Below, one piece after another: positions 1-8,800 of a stretch of 64,000 nucleotides of DNA. Both the position numbers and the translations under genes were made by a program. The stretch covers positions 1 to 64,000 of the forward strand of contig MGRJ01000004.1 in NCBI GenBank assembly GCA_001798135.1, written 5' to 3'. Position 1 is the stretch's first letter; each line of letters opens with the position of its first letter. The notes below the pieces were generated by a model that saw nothing but the letters and a program-made list of their open reading frames with translations, had not been told where the DNA came from and did not search any database. Origin of the DNA: Deltaproteobacteria bacterium RIFCSPHIGHO2_02_FULL_40_28. GTDB lineage: Bacteria > UBA10199 > 2-12-FULL-40-28.

Positions 1-108
1 CCTTACAAAACAAAATAGGGTTCAATATCTCAACTGGTATTGCTACTTCCATAACCTCAAAATTAGCAACACTTTGTGAGTATTATGCCTGAAAAGTAGC
101 CCTTTTCT

Positions 109-177
109 GTCATCCCTGCGAAAGCAGGGATCCAGAACTTATTGAAAAGACTGGATTCCCGCCTCCGCGGGAATGAC
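109..177. repeat. Palindromic repeat, family A
   Basis: Two inverted arms: GTCATCCCTGCGAAAGCAGG on the left and a right arm ending CCTCCGCGGGAATGAC, each itself a hairpin, separated by about 20 bases. The same design recurs at 2743-2831, 23696-23764, 38699-38857 and, as a half element, at 56933-56959. Translated copies of this type give the SPRRRGS / VGMT peptides seen in many proteobacterial databases. Confidence 0.85.
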
Positions 178-430
178 AAAATTGATGGAAAACTACATTT
201 TTCAACAGACTCTTTGTATGTATCAACTAAAAGTTAAAACGCTTTGAATGAACTTGTCACAAAATGTTTCACAAAAGCAGTTTTGTTCCGATGTGGATCA
301 CTCTAAGTGTGACAAGAGGCTTTTTTGAGTGAGAAAAAAGAAGCGGATTTTTTGAGAAAAATTTGAAAAAGAATTGTGATTTAAAACGTTTGGAGAAAAA
401 GTTTTTCTTTTTGAAAGAATCTTAAAAAAA

Positions 431-446
431 TGGTTCACTTATTGCA
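431..446 (+). promoter_or_regulatory. Sigma-54-like promoter of the 170-residue gene
   Basis: TGGTTC, five bases, TTGCA. The GG and GC are separated by exactly 10 bases as in -24/-12 promoters. The -24 half is weaker than the consensus TGGCAC. The inverted repeat at 253-261/308-316 lies 115-180 bases upstream, where an enhancer-binding activator could sit. No IHF-like site is seen at the spacing found in three other promoters here. Confidence 0.5.
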
Positions 447-514
447 TTCAATATTTCCAGAGCGTTTTGACAACATAATACCTCTTTTGGAAGCTTGAAT
501 AAGACCAAGCCCAC

Positions 515-593
515 TGTGACTTCACCCCCCCCTCCCGAAGTCACAGGGGGTGGGAAATATTTTGCCAGCCAAAGGCTGGTCAGCCTCTGGCTG
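515..593 (+). promoter_or_regulatory. Three tandem hairpins in a 5' leader
   Basis: Between the putative promoter and the start codon at 614 there are three consecutive stems: TGTGACTTC (515-523) with GAAGTCACA (537-545) around a C-rich loop; CCAGCC (565-570) with GGCTGG (574-579); and CAGCC (581-585) with GGCTG (589-593). A purine-rich AAGGAAGAG follows. They could be a leader RNA affecting translation or simply a degenerate repeat. No known riboswitch class is recognised. Confidence 0.45.
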
Positions 594-613
594 AAAGGAA
601 GAGTGATAATCCA

Positions 614-1126
614 ATGGAACACGCGGTGGTTCACACAGAAACTGATCTCAATACTAGAAAAAAAACGGAATATACTCCACCGCATCAAACAACATTAAAA
701 CCCCAAACGGTTGGAGATTATTCTCTTACTATCGAGCTTAACTGCTCACGAAAAATTTTCTCTGATTTTCAAACTTTTTCTACGGCCATCACTGTAAAAA
801 ATATTCCTGCTTTAAGAGATTTTTTAACTCATGTGAAAGAAGTTTATGGCGACCCTACTTTGCAAGATGGCATGGGAGAGTTGTCCCATCCCATGCTTAC
901 CACGCATTTAAAACGTGGCATTGGAGGTGGACGCATTTCGCTTCGAGAAGGCAATAGAATGTTTTTAGTGCGCTTTCAGGTAGGAGTAAAAGGTGAAGTA
1001 GTCGAACAAGTTTCTGATTCTACCGTGGTTTGTGAACTACTAGAAACCTTGGGGTTAGTAACCAGAGATGAAAAACTGGGTTTTGTCCTGCGTTCTTCTT
1101 TAGAACCTCAAATGAAAATTATTTGA
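614..1126 (+). CDS. Unknown protein, 170 residues
   Basis: I do not recognise this protein. It has no signal peptide or membrane segment. The first 35 residues are polar and look disordered; the rest reads as one small alpha/beta domain (about residues 36-165) with a glycine-rich turn (KRGIGGGR). A purine-rich AAGGAAGAG lies a few bases before the ATG and fits a ribosome binding site. The gene is alone, between a long structured leader and the HigB/HigA pair. Its interest lies in the sigma-54-like motif at 431, shared with several larger unknown genes in the window. The reading frame is open over its whole length with normal codon use, so I believe it is a real gene, but its role is unknown. 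Confidence 0.65.
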   Translation: MEHAVVHTETDLNTRKKTEYTPPHQTTLKPQTVGDYSLTIELNCSRKIFSDFQTFSTAITVKNIPALRDFLTHVKEVYGDPTLQDGMGELSHPMLTTHLKRGIGGGRISLREGNRMFLVRFQVGVKGEVVEQVSDSTVVCELLETLGLVTRDEKLGFVLRSSLEPQMKII

Positions 1127-1173
1127 ACCTTTTCACACATAACATAATTTTATCCAACAAATAATTATTCCAT

Positions 1174-1201
1174 TTGACGGTATACCATTATATGGTATAA
1201 A
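1174..1201 (+). promoter_or_regulatory. higBA promoter with operator palindrome
   Basis: TTGACG (1174-1179), a 16-base spacer and TATAAA (1196-1201) form a sigma-70 promoter. A perfect palindrome, TATACCAT (1181-1188) and ATGGTATA (1192-1199), lies in the spacer and overlaps the -10. This is where a HigA-type repressor would bind. The expected transcription start is about at the ATG (1208), so the toxin message is probably leaderless. Confidence 0.75.
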
Positions 1202-1207
1202 CTAAAA

Positions 1208-1489
1208 ATGATTGTTTCATTCAAGGATAAAAGAGCCAAAGAACTTTTTGAGGATTTGAAACCAAGAGGGTTTCCGTCAGATTTAATTTGTGTCGCAAGA
1301 AGAAAGCTTCTTATGCTTGATGCGGCTGCGGTTTTACAGGATCTTAGAAATCCTCCTGGCAATCATTTGGAAGCTCTGAAAAGAGAACGCAAGGGTCAGT
1401 ACAGTATCCGAATTAACGACCAATGGAGGATTTGTTTTCGTTTTGAAAATGGTTGTGCGTTTGATGTTGAAATTTTGGATTACCACTGA
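1208..1489 (+). CDS. higB: HigB-type toxin (RelE/ParE fold)
   Basis: A 93-residue protein of the HigB branch of RelE-like toxins, which cleave mRNA on the ribosome. The family signature is clear: MIVSFKDKRAKELFE at the start, the LRNPPGNHLEALK segment, the basic RKGQYSIRINDQWRICF strand that carries the catalytic residues, and a C-terminal DVEILDYH. Length is normal for the family. The toxin gene comes first and the antitoxin second, as usual for higBA. The ATG has no ribosome binding site and lies 6 bases after the predicted -10, which suggests leaderless initiation. The pair probably represses its own promoter through the palindrome at 1181-1199. No sign of decay. Confidence 0.92.
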   Translation: MIVSFKDKRAKELFEDLKPRGFPSDLICVARRKLLMLDAAAVLQDLRNPPGNHLEALKRERKGQYSIRINDQWRICFRFENGCAFDVEILDYH

Positions 1490-1508
1490 ATGTTTAAAAG
1501 GAGTTTTT

Positions 1509-1823
1509 ATGGAAACAAAAAAAATGCCCCCTATCCATCCGGGAGAAATTTTATTGGAGGAATTTTTAAAACCGCTTAAAATCTCTCAAACTCGTTTGGC
1601 CAGGGGAATTGGTGTTCCCTACCGGAGGGTGAATGAAATTGTTCAGAGCAAGAGGAGTATTACCCCAGATACGGCTCTTCGGTTTTCTGTTTATTTTAAA
1701 ACAACTCCTGAGTTTTGGATGAACTTGCAAATTCAGTACGAGCTTCGGGTGTTAAAACAAAAATTGAACAAGCGTTACGAAAAAATTAATCCTTATTCGG
1801 AGCATTTAGAGCGGTTTTTATGA
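1509..1823 (+). CDS. higA: HigA-type antitoxin (XRE helix-turn-helix)
   Basis: A 104-residue antitoxin that should bind HigB and, through its helix-turn-helix (about residues 20-65, LARGIGVPYRRVNEIVQSKR), the palindrome in the promoter. The N-terminal PPIHPGEILLEEFLKPL and the TPEFWMNLQ segment are family hallmarks. I place the start at 1509 because AAAAGGAG lies about 7 bases upstream and the conserved N-terminus begins there; an in-frame ATG at 1443 would overlap higB and adds only residues unlike the family. The gap to higB is 19 bases, so the two form one transcript. Confidence 0.92.
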   Translation: METKKMPPIHPGEILLEEFLKPLKISQTRLARGIGVPYRRVNEIVQSKRSITPDTALRFSVYFKTTPEFWMNLQIQYELRVLKQKLNKRYEKINPYSEHLERFL

Positions 1824-1839
1824 TTCCTTGGTCTAAAAT

Positions 1840-1862
1840 GTAGGGGCGCAATTCATTGCGTC
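1840..1862. repeat. Palindromic repeat, family D (short form)
   Basis: GTAGGGGCGCAATTCATTGCGTC, a short copy of the GTAGGGGC palindrome that is abundant inside the giant gene (compare 18638-18661). It lies in the gap between the two toxin-antitoxin pairs. Confidence 0.75.
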
Positions 1863-1890
1863 TTACGTAAGGGTGGGTCTAAAAACTTGC

Positions 1891-1927
1891 TTGACTCAGA
1901 TTTTTATGTATTGTAATATACAATACA
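1891..1927 (+). promoter_or_regulatory. brnTA promoter with operator palindrome
   Basis: TTGACT (1891-1896), a 17-base spacer and TAATAT (1914-1919) give a near-ideal sigma-70 promoter. A perfect palindrome TGTATTGTA (1907-1915) / TACAATACA (1919-1927) covers the -10, the expected site of repression by the antitoxin. Predicted transcription start is around 1926, only about 8 bases before the ATG. Confidence 0.8.
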
Positions 1928-1933
1928 TTAATA

Positions 1934-2239
1934 ATGAAAGAACGTTTTCAACTAAATAAAGCGCAAGGCTTTCAGTGGGATTATGGAAATTCTAAAAAGA
2001 ATCTTCATAAACACCAGGTAAGTTGTGAAGAAGCTGAACAAATTTTTTTTAACCGTCCCTTGCTGTTCATTGAAGACTTATTTCATTCACAAACCGAGTT
2101 ACGAATGAAAGCCTTTGGAAGGAGCAATACAAATCGGTTATTAATTGTTAGTTTTACGATGAGAGGGGAGTTTATTCGGGTGATTTCAGCCAGACCTATG
2201 AATAAAAAAGAAAGGGAAATTTATGAAAAACAAAATTAA
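1934..2239 (+). CDS. brnT: BrnT-type toxin
   Basis: A 101-residue toxin of the BrnT family (DUF497), ribonuclease-like with a RelE-type fold. Visible signatures: FQWDYGNSKKNLHKHQVS near the N-terminus (usual form F.WD..K...N..KHGVSF), then the NRLLIVSFTMRGEFIRVIS strands and the SARPMNKKEREIYE ending. Length matches the family. It overlaps the following antitoxin gene by 17 bases, so the two are translationally coupled. The promoter at 1891-1927 carries its own operator. Nothing looks broken. Confidence 0.92.
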   Translation: MKERFQLNKAQGFQWDYGNSKKNLHKHQVSCEEAEQIFFNRPLLFIEDLFHSQTELRMKAFGRSNTNRLLIVSFTMRGEFIRVISARPMNKKEREIYEKQN

Positions 2240-2477
2240 AAATAAGTATGTTCTTTTGGAACTTTCCAACAGTACCAAGCGTCTAGACCTTTCTAAGCTA
2301 GAAAAGGCGCCGGATATGCCTCAACTAAAACCATCAACAGTTACTGTTAATTTGCGTATGCCTTTATTCATGCTTAATGAATTAAAATTACAAGCTAATA
2401 AACAAGATGTCCCTTACCAAAGTTATATGAAAATATTGCTGGCTCGTGCTCTTAACATACATTCTTCTACAAACTGA
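2223..2477 (+). CDS. CopG/ribbon-helix-helix antitoxin of the BrnT pair
   Basis: An 84-residue partner of BrnT. The C-terminal half, from TVTVNLRMPLFMLNELKLQA to YQSYMKILLARAL, is the ribbon-helix-helix of CopG-type antitoxins often found beside BrnT; the N-terminal half is probably the part that wraps the toxin. It should bind the palindrome at 1907-1927 as a dimer. It lacks the longer N-terminus of classic BrnA, so I call it BrnA-like rather than BrnA. The start overlaps the last codons of brnT. Confidence 0.85.
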   Translation: MKNKIKNKYVLLELSNSTKRLDLSKLEKAPDMPQLKPSTVTVNLRMPLFMLNELKLQANKQDVPYQSYMKILLARALNIHSSTN

Positions 2478-2562
2478 CCAGAATGACCAGAATGACAATA
2501 ATGTCAAAGATTTGGCCTTTTTTTATCTTTAGTTCAAACATATTTTGATAAAAAATCAATAA

Positions 2563-2615
2563 AATCAATCATTTAAAAATTTACAAGAAATATACAAAAT
2601 GGCATACCGCTTGCT
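2563..2615 (+). promoter_or_regulatory. IHF-like site plus sigma-54 promoter of the giant gene
   Basis: AATCAATCATTTA (2563-2575) matches the IHF consensus WATCAANNNNTTR fully. TGGCAT-N5-TTGCT at 2600-2615 matches the -24/-12 consensus with the right 10-base GG to GC spacing. The site ends 25 bases before the -24 element, the same distance as in the promoter of the 963-residue gene at 33460-33512. The palindromic TGACAATAATGTCA at 2493-2506, about 95 bases upstream of -24, is a possible activator site. Confidence 0.75.
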
Positions 2616-2742
2616 TCACTTTGAGTTGTTAAAGTGTAAAAAATAAAAGAACAGTTGGGGTGGAAATGCAATCTCTAAGCAACTTTCCCCATCCGTTTCC
2701 GATATTTACACTCGTGCCTGGCATCTGGTGGGCACCTACTCT

Positions 2743-2849
2743 GTCATTCCCTCCCCCGCCTTCGCGAGGGCAGGCTCCAGAGGGAATCCATCTTAAATTC
2801 AAAGATGGATCCCCGCCTGCGCGGGGATGACAAAAAGCGCGGAGATGAC
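2743..2849. repeat. Palindromic repeat, family A
   Basis: Left arm GTCATTCCCTCCCCCGCC..., right arm ending CCTGCGCGGGGATGAC at 2831, with the middle ATCCATCTT/AAGATGGAT pairing across the centre. The last bases are partly duplicated (GCGGAGATGAC to 2849). It lies in the predicted 5' leader of the giant gene. Confidence 0.85.
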
Positions 2850-2890
2850 AAAAAGGCATTTTTCAACAGTCCTATTTTGTGGGTTAAATT

Positions 2891-5800
2891 ATGGCCATTG
2901 AATTTGGGGATGAACATGCACCTTACAAGCTCCTAGATTACGCGGCTACGCCTTGGGAATTTGAAGATGACCTTGTTGGTGATTTTGAAGAAAACTACTT
3001 AGGTGGCGAAGCTAACTTTGGAGCCTACCTAGAAAGCTTTCCCTACCTGCGTGATGCCTTTGTTGAAGTAAGAAACGGGGAAGAGGCTTTAGTTACCCCC
3101 GCCTCTTACGAAGAATTCATTGAAACCATCCGCGAATATTTTCAATTGAGCGAAGACTTGCTTCGTTCCGAGCTTTACACCCTTCACAATACCTTCCTCA
3201 GCACAAGCGGCGTGTTCAATCCCGGTGGTGCTGTTAACTGGACCAAAGACCCTTCAGAAGTTCCTACTGTAGAAGAAATTCAGGCCCATCCTAAAATTCC
3301 CCCCAAGCGTTATGCCTTAGCTCAAATTGAAGAACGTTTTTTGCCTCACAAAATTTTAGAAGCCCTGGCAAGTTCTGAAGCTGCTTATGCTGAGGTGGCG
3401 GCTACAGACGGAACAGATACCCCCTACGTTTTAACAGATGAGGAACTAGAGGCCGAAAAAACCTGTGAGCAATTTGTGCAAACCTATCTTTTTTCGGATG
3501 GCATGCAGGACAACACCTTTGTGTTTAAGGCCTATGTGGAAAGTTTTCCCTACTTAAAGCCCGCTTTTTATCCCGATGGGGAAGAAGGCGATATGATTAT
3601 CCCCACCACTGTGGAAGATTTTCGTGAAATTTTGGCAGACTACTATCTGGATGGACAACGCTTAGAACTTCAATATCGCTTTTTAAGAGGCGAAGAATTG
3701 GAAGCCGAAGACCTTATGGATATGGAAACCCCAGGCGAACTTGATTTTCAAGCCAGTGTTGTACGGGAACCAGAAACCCATGTGGCAGCTACCAATCAAG
3801 AGGCCTTTGACGAAGTAAAAGAAATGGCTCTTGAAATTTATGCCGCAGGTAATGTCCACCTGGATAACTTGGTGGATGGAAAAAATGCCTATGGCCACTC
3901 CAACCTGATTGTTTCTCTTTTTGAAATTTACGTTATTGGAGCCTCGGCCAATAAATGGCCCTATGATCAAAGAAATGCAAGCCATGGTGAACATTTAGTG
4001 GATGCTGTGCTTACTCATTTTGGAAATGTTCAAACGGGTATGAGAGTGGCTAATTCGGCTATGCTGGTTTCGGCTACTCTCACACAACGATTTCGTGATT
4101 TGTATAATCGCTTGGATGATGAAACCAAGTCGGCAATCAGAGCTGTCATTCGTGAAAAATATAATATCCCCGCAGATCAACCCCTTACTTATGATGTGCT
4201 TGAGCAAATTGGAAACGATTTAAATCTAGTGCATGAACCTTTTTTGATGGAAGAAATTGGAGCTTTTAAATTTCTCTATCATCCAGGAGTTGATCGAAAC
4301 CAGGATGGAAAAGTTAATTATGATGATCGCTACCAGGTAAGTGTTAATGGCTACTTAAAAGGCATTGAGGATGGAGATTTTTTTCAAAGTGAAATTTTAC
4401 CCTTTTTCCAAAATGCCAAAACCATTGTTCATGATCAATACGATGCCATTGCTGAAATGCAGGATCCCGAAGATATCTACGATATTTTGGCAGCCTTTCC
4501 TACAGCAGAAGCCAAAGAAAAAATTTACACAGAAGTTTTGGGAATCCCTGAAAGCCTTGTTTTAGCTGCAGAAGAAGGAGACGAAGCCAGACCACTGGGT
4601 TGGTCGGACAGAGATTGGGAATTTGCGCAGTTGGTTGCCGAAAGCAAGGGCTCTTATCAAACGGCAGAAACTCTTCGCATGGTGCGTAACATTGGCCTTA
4701 TGGTTGGCGGTGCGGCCGTTGCTGCAGGCACAGTTCATTTAACAGCAGGCGGATCTGTCGCAGCTTATGGTTCTGTACTTGGTGTGGCTCTAGCTTGTGC
4801 GGGTGGTGGGGCGGGATGGTATTTGGATCATAGTCATGAGGCCCATCTGCGCGATGTAGCTCATGCCAATGTTCTTTCTGATTTAAAAAACGAGGGTTTT
4901 GGATCACAAGCCTATGTAGAGCTGATGCGCGATCGTGTGGCTTGTGCGGATATTGTTGGGGTTACAGGTATTGCCACGGGAAGTGTTTCTGCCTTGGCGG
5001 TTTTAGGGCCTACGAGTCCTTTTCTTAAAGTTTTAGGTTGGGAAACCTTGAAGGGCACAATGGAAGGTTTGGTTTTTGGTACTGTTGATGGTCGTGTAAC
5101 GGGCATCGATATGAATCGGTGGCAGCAAGCACTAGAAACAGGCCAACCCGGAACTTATGGCGTAACTGATGCCGTTATTGGTGTTGTTTTTGTAGGAGCT
5201 ATTTCGGCAGGTGTGGGTGCGGGGGCTACCGGGGGCATGCATGGCCTGGGCCGCATGGTTATTCACTTTAATACCAAAAGAACGGTTGTGAGTTTGCAAG
5301 CAGCTGGAGTTCCTATTGGAAGAGAAAATGGTCGGATTTATGTTGATACTCCAGAAGGACGTTTGCCGGTTAAAAATTTAGTTCACGATAAAAAACAGGG
5401 AGCTGTGGTTGTTGAATTAGAAGATGGCCGAACTTTCGTGATGTCGGATAGAGGAGCCAACTCAGAGAGCGAAGTGTATCTTGATATTCCAGGAGAAGGC
5501 CGTGTTAAAGCGAAAAGTGTTGTTGAAGATCAAGAAGCAGGCACGATAGTTGTAACCTTGGATGATGGCCGGGTTTTTACTTTCAAACAAACAGGCGAAG
5601 CAGGTGTGGTGCGGGCCCCCGCGGGAGATGAAGAAGATACTTTAGTAACTGTAAGACCAGTAGGGGCGAATGATGTTTCGCCTCTACCAAGAGTTGTAGG
5701 GGATAATTCGGGCGACCACGGGGGGTCGCCCCTACCAAGATCCGACGTAGGGGCCGACCCCCGTGTCGGCCCTGTTGATGATGTTGTTGATCCCGCTGTA

Positions 5801-8800
5801 GCTACGTTGCCGCCTAGGTCTAGGCCTTCTGGAGCACCTCCAGATACACCTGCAGATGTTGCTTATTCCGAAGCTCATCTCGGTGATAATTCGGGCGACC
5901 ACGGGGGGTCGCCCCTACCAAGATCCGACGTAGGGGCCGACCCCCGTGTCGGCCCTGTTGATGTTCCCCCTTCCTGGGCTGGAATTATTACCAGAAATGA
6001 AGCTCAGGCCTTTGATGAAGTTATTTCTCAAATTCCCGATGTAGTGGTGTTACGAAGGGCATCAGGCCGTTTGGATCGCTGGTTTTCTAACTCCAATCTT
6101 CGCGATGTGCGTATTCAATTTGTAGATGGCGATGGCATGACTTACAATCCAGCTAATCGCACAATTACCATCTGCAGAAACCATCCCGATCTCAATACCC
6201 CGGAAAAATTACTTCCTCGTTTAGTTCATGAAATGACGCATGCGGATGATGTGTATGTGAATGGTTTACGAATGTGGGGTTCTGAACATGGAGATGCCAT
6301 CATGCCACGCGCCCTTTTTGTGGATTTATCGGTGCGTGCCGAGCGCAATGCCTTAATCGAAGAGTTGTGCATTGTAGCCGAACTGCAACAACAAGGTTTA
6401 CATCCTGGAATGGATATTGAAATTGATGGTCAGCGCATGACTGCCCAGGATGTTTATGAAGCCTATGGAGAGAATCCAGATGGTTTTCTTGCAAGACTAA
6501 ATGGTTACTTAAATGATCCCAACGTACGCATTGCTCGTTGGGGAGATGAAGCTGTTAGTTATCCCGACTACTATGGAAGGTTGTATGATGAAGCTCAGGG
6601 CGACCACGGGGGGTCGCCCCTACCAAGATCCGACGTAGGGGCCGACCCCCGTGTCGGCCCGCAAGGGGAGGGTACCGCTTATCCGGGATGGAGAGATTGG
6701 TTTGTAAGAAGGTCTCCTGTTGAAGTACCTGCTACTCAGGCTCCCGATGGATCCGTTCCTGGGCCTAGAGTAGAGCCTGAACCTCCTCCTCCGGGTGGTG
6801 GGGGAATAGTTTTACCTAGACCACAAGCCCTTCCTCCTTATGTTGCAGAAGCTGGAACTCATCCCATTCCTACACGTGTTGAATTTATTGATCCAGCTAC
6901 CAACACAGTTAATTCTGCCATGGATTTAACTGCTGATCAGCCTGTGCCCTTTGGTTTTGCACCAGGAACAACAGAAAGAACTTCCGCCAATCTTATTTTT
7001 GCTAGTAATCCATCTGCCTTGGGCGAAGTTCTTGGTTTTGCAAGTTATAACTCTCGTACCAGAAGCTGGAGCATTTCTTATACTGGGGATGTTAGTCTTA
7101 ATCCTCGCATGGTAAATGCTGCAAATGGAAGTGTGAGGCAGGTTCGTTCTAGTTCTCATATAAGTTATCCCATGTGGACAGAAGGAGGAGTTTCTTTATC
7201 CTTGGTTCTTGGAGCAGATGGTGCGCCAGGGAGCCCTCCCCAAGGAGTGCGTTTATCAGGAGGGAGCAGGGCGGCAAGGCCAAGCGATTGGGCCAATAAT
7301 GTTCGCTACTTGGTGAATAGAACTAATCAAAGAGGGGTGAGAGCAGAGCCAGGTGTGCATGTAGTGCAAAATGAAGATGCCGCGGCGGGGCAGGCCATTG
7401 TGGTGGATGGAGAGCATGGAGAATTTAATGCCACCTGGAAGGGAAACCAAGTTGCGGGTGTTTCGGATACAGCCCAACCTAAAGCAGTTCTTGAAGTCAC
7501 CTTTACTAGACCCAAGGCTGATGGCAGTGGTGATGAAACAATTACAGTTTTACTTGATAATTACAGAGATCCACCCAGGCGTTCTACAGAGAGAGAAGTT
7601 GTTTCTCCAGGTTGGATTAAGTACAAAGACGCTACAGGAGATTGGTATCTTGGTAAAATTAGTTATAACGAAGATGGGTGTGCCCTCATTCGTGTTCCCA
7701 TGGCCGATGTGCCGGGTGGTGAGGTACTTTATGTTTTATCCGTTGATGGCATGGGTGGTCATGGAGATGGAAATCATGCCAAAACAATTGCCATTAGGGC
7801 TATTACCGAAGCGTTTGCACAAGGAGATACTCCTCCAGAAGCCATTCGTGCTGCCCTTCTTGCTCTTCAATTAGATGGAATAAATCCAACAAGTCGTGCT
7901 GCTACTGTTTTTCAAGAGGCTTTAGCTCGTGGAAAAAATGTACACGATGCTCTAGCTGAAGCAAGAACCGCCGACCCTACTGGTTTTAATGGAGCCATAG
8001 ATGATAATGCTGGTGTTTGTTTAACTTTGGCTCAGTTAACTCCTACTAACACCAATGGCATGGCTCTTTCTACTTACACCTTGGGCGATGCTCGTACCAT
8101 GGTTTTCGGCCCACAAGGAGAAATATATCGCACGCGAGATAATTCCGTTGTGATGAGTTGGTGGGAAAATGGGACTATTGACACAGAAACAAAAGCCCGC
8201 ACTCATCCACAAAGCAATATTGTTTCGGGCCCCTTAATGAGATCTGGTGGTGAGGTTGAAATTCGTGAAGGGGGTGTGAATGTAGCCAATCGAGTGGCAG
8301 GAGGATTTGAAGCCCTACCTAATGGAGGAGATTTACCTCCTGGAGCCTGGGTTGTTTCGGCCAGTGATGGTTTATGGGATAAATTTGATGGTGCCGACAT
8401 TTACAACATGATCAAGAATTGCAGAACCGCCGCAGAAGCCAGAGATATTCTTTACAGAGCGGCCATGGCGGATATGCCAAACCTTCCCGATAATTTAAAC
8501 ATTGTTGTCACACGCGTGGGTGATGCACCTACTCTTGCAGCAGAAGCAGGTACTGTTGGTTTACATATTGTAGAAGTAAATCCAGATCCAAGGCCAAAAG
8601 TTGCTTCTGCAGATGTAGGGGCGACCCCCCGTGGTCGCCCAGAACCCGTAGGGGCCGACCCCGAGGGGGCAGGCCTACGCGTCGGCCAAGGGCAGGCACA
8701 GGGGCCTGCCCCTACGGGAGCAGAACCACCACCACCTCCTGTACCTCGTGGCTTAGGAGGATCACGCACTTTAGTTTCTACTTTAACTTACGGTCTTCCC

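Larger units (their letters stand above)
1..613. other. Non-coding left end, 613 bases
   Basis: I find no convincing gene here. The stretch contains a palindromic repeat at 109-177, a perfect 9-base inverted repeat (CTTGTCACA at 253-261 and TGTGACAAG at 308-316), a sigma-54-like promoter at 431-446 and three hairpins at 515-593. The first 79 bases have an open frame ending in TGA at about 79 whose short peptide could be the tail of a gene outside the window, but it is too short to identify. Confidence 0.6.
2478..2890. other. Intergenic leader of the giant gene, 413 bases
   Basis: No gene seen. It holds a short direct repeat (GACCAGAAT twice, then GACAATAATGTC with TGACA/TGTCA arms at 2493-2506), an IHF-like site (2563-2575), a sigma-54 promoter (2600-2615) and a palindromic repeat (2743-2849). 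The predicted untranslated leader of the giant gene is about 260 bases, and nearly half of it is the repeat. Confidence 0.7.

Noticed and set aside
2-79. Short open frame at the left edge that might be the end of a transposase
   Set aside because: Only 25 residues are available and no diagnostic motif is present.
109-177. CRISPR array
   Set aside because: The repeats are scattered palindromes with no regular spacers and no cas genes nearby.
422-688. Minus-strand frame of 88 residues
   Set aside because: It runs through hairpins and the start of the gene on the other strand and has no ribosome site or recognisable motif.
8203-8769. Pro/Gly/Ala-rich minus-strand frames within the giant gene
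   Set aside because: They are shadow frames through palindromic repeats, which are naturally open on both strands.
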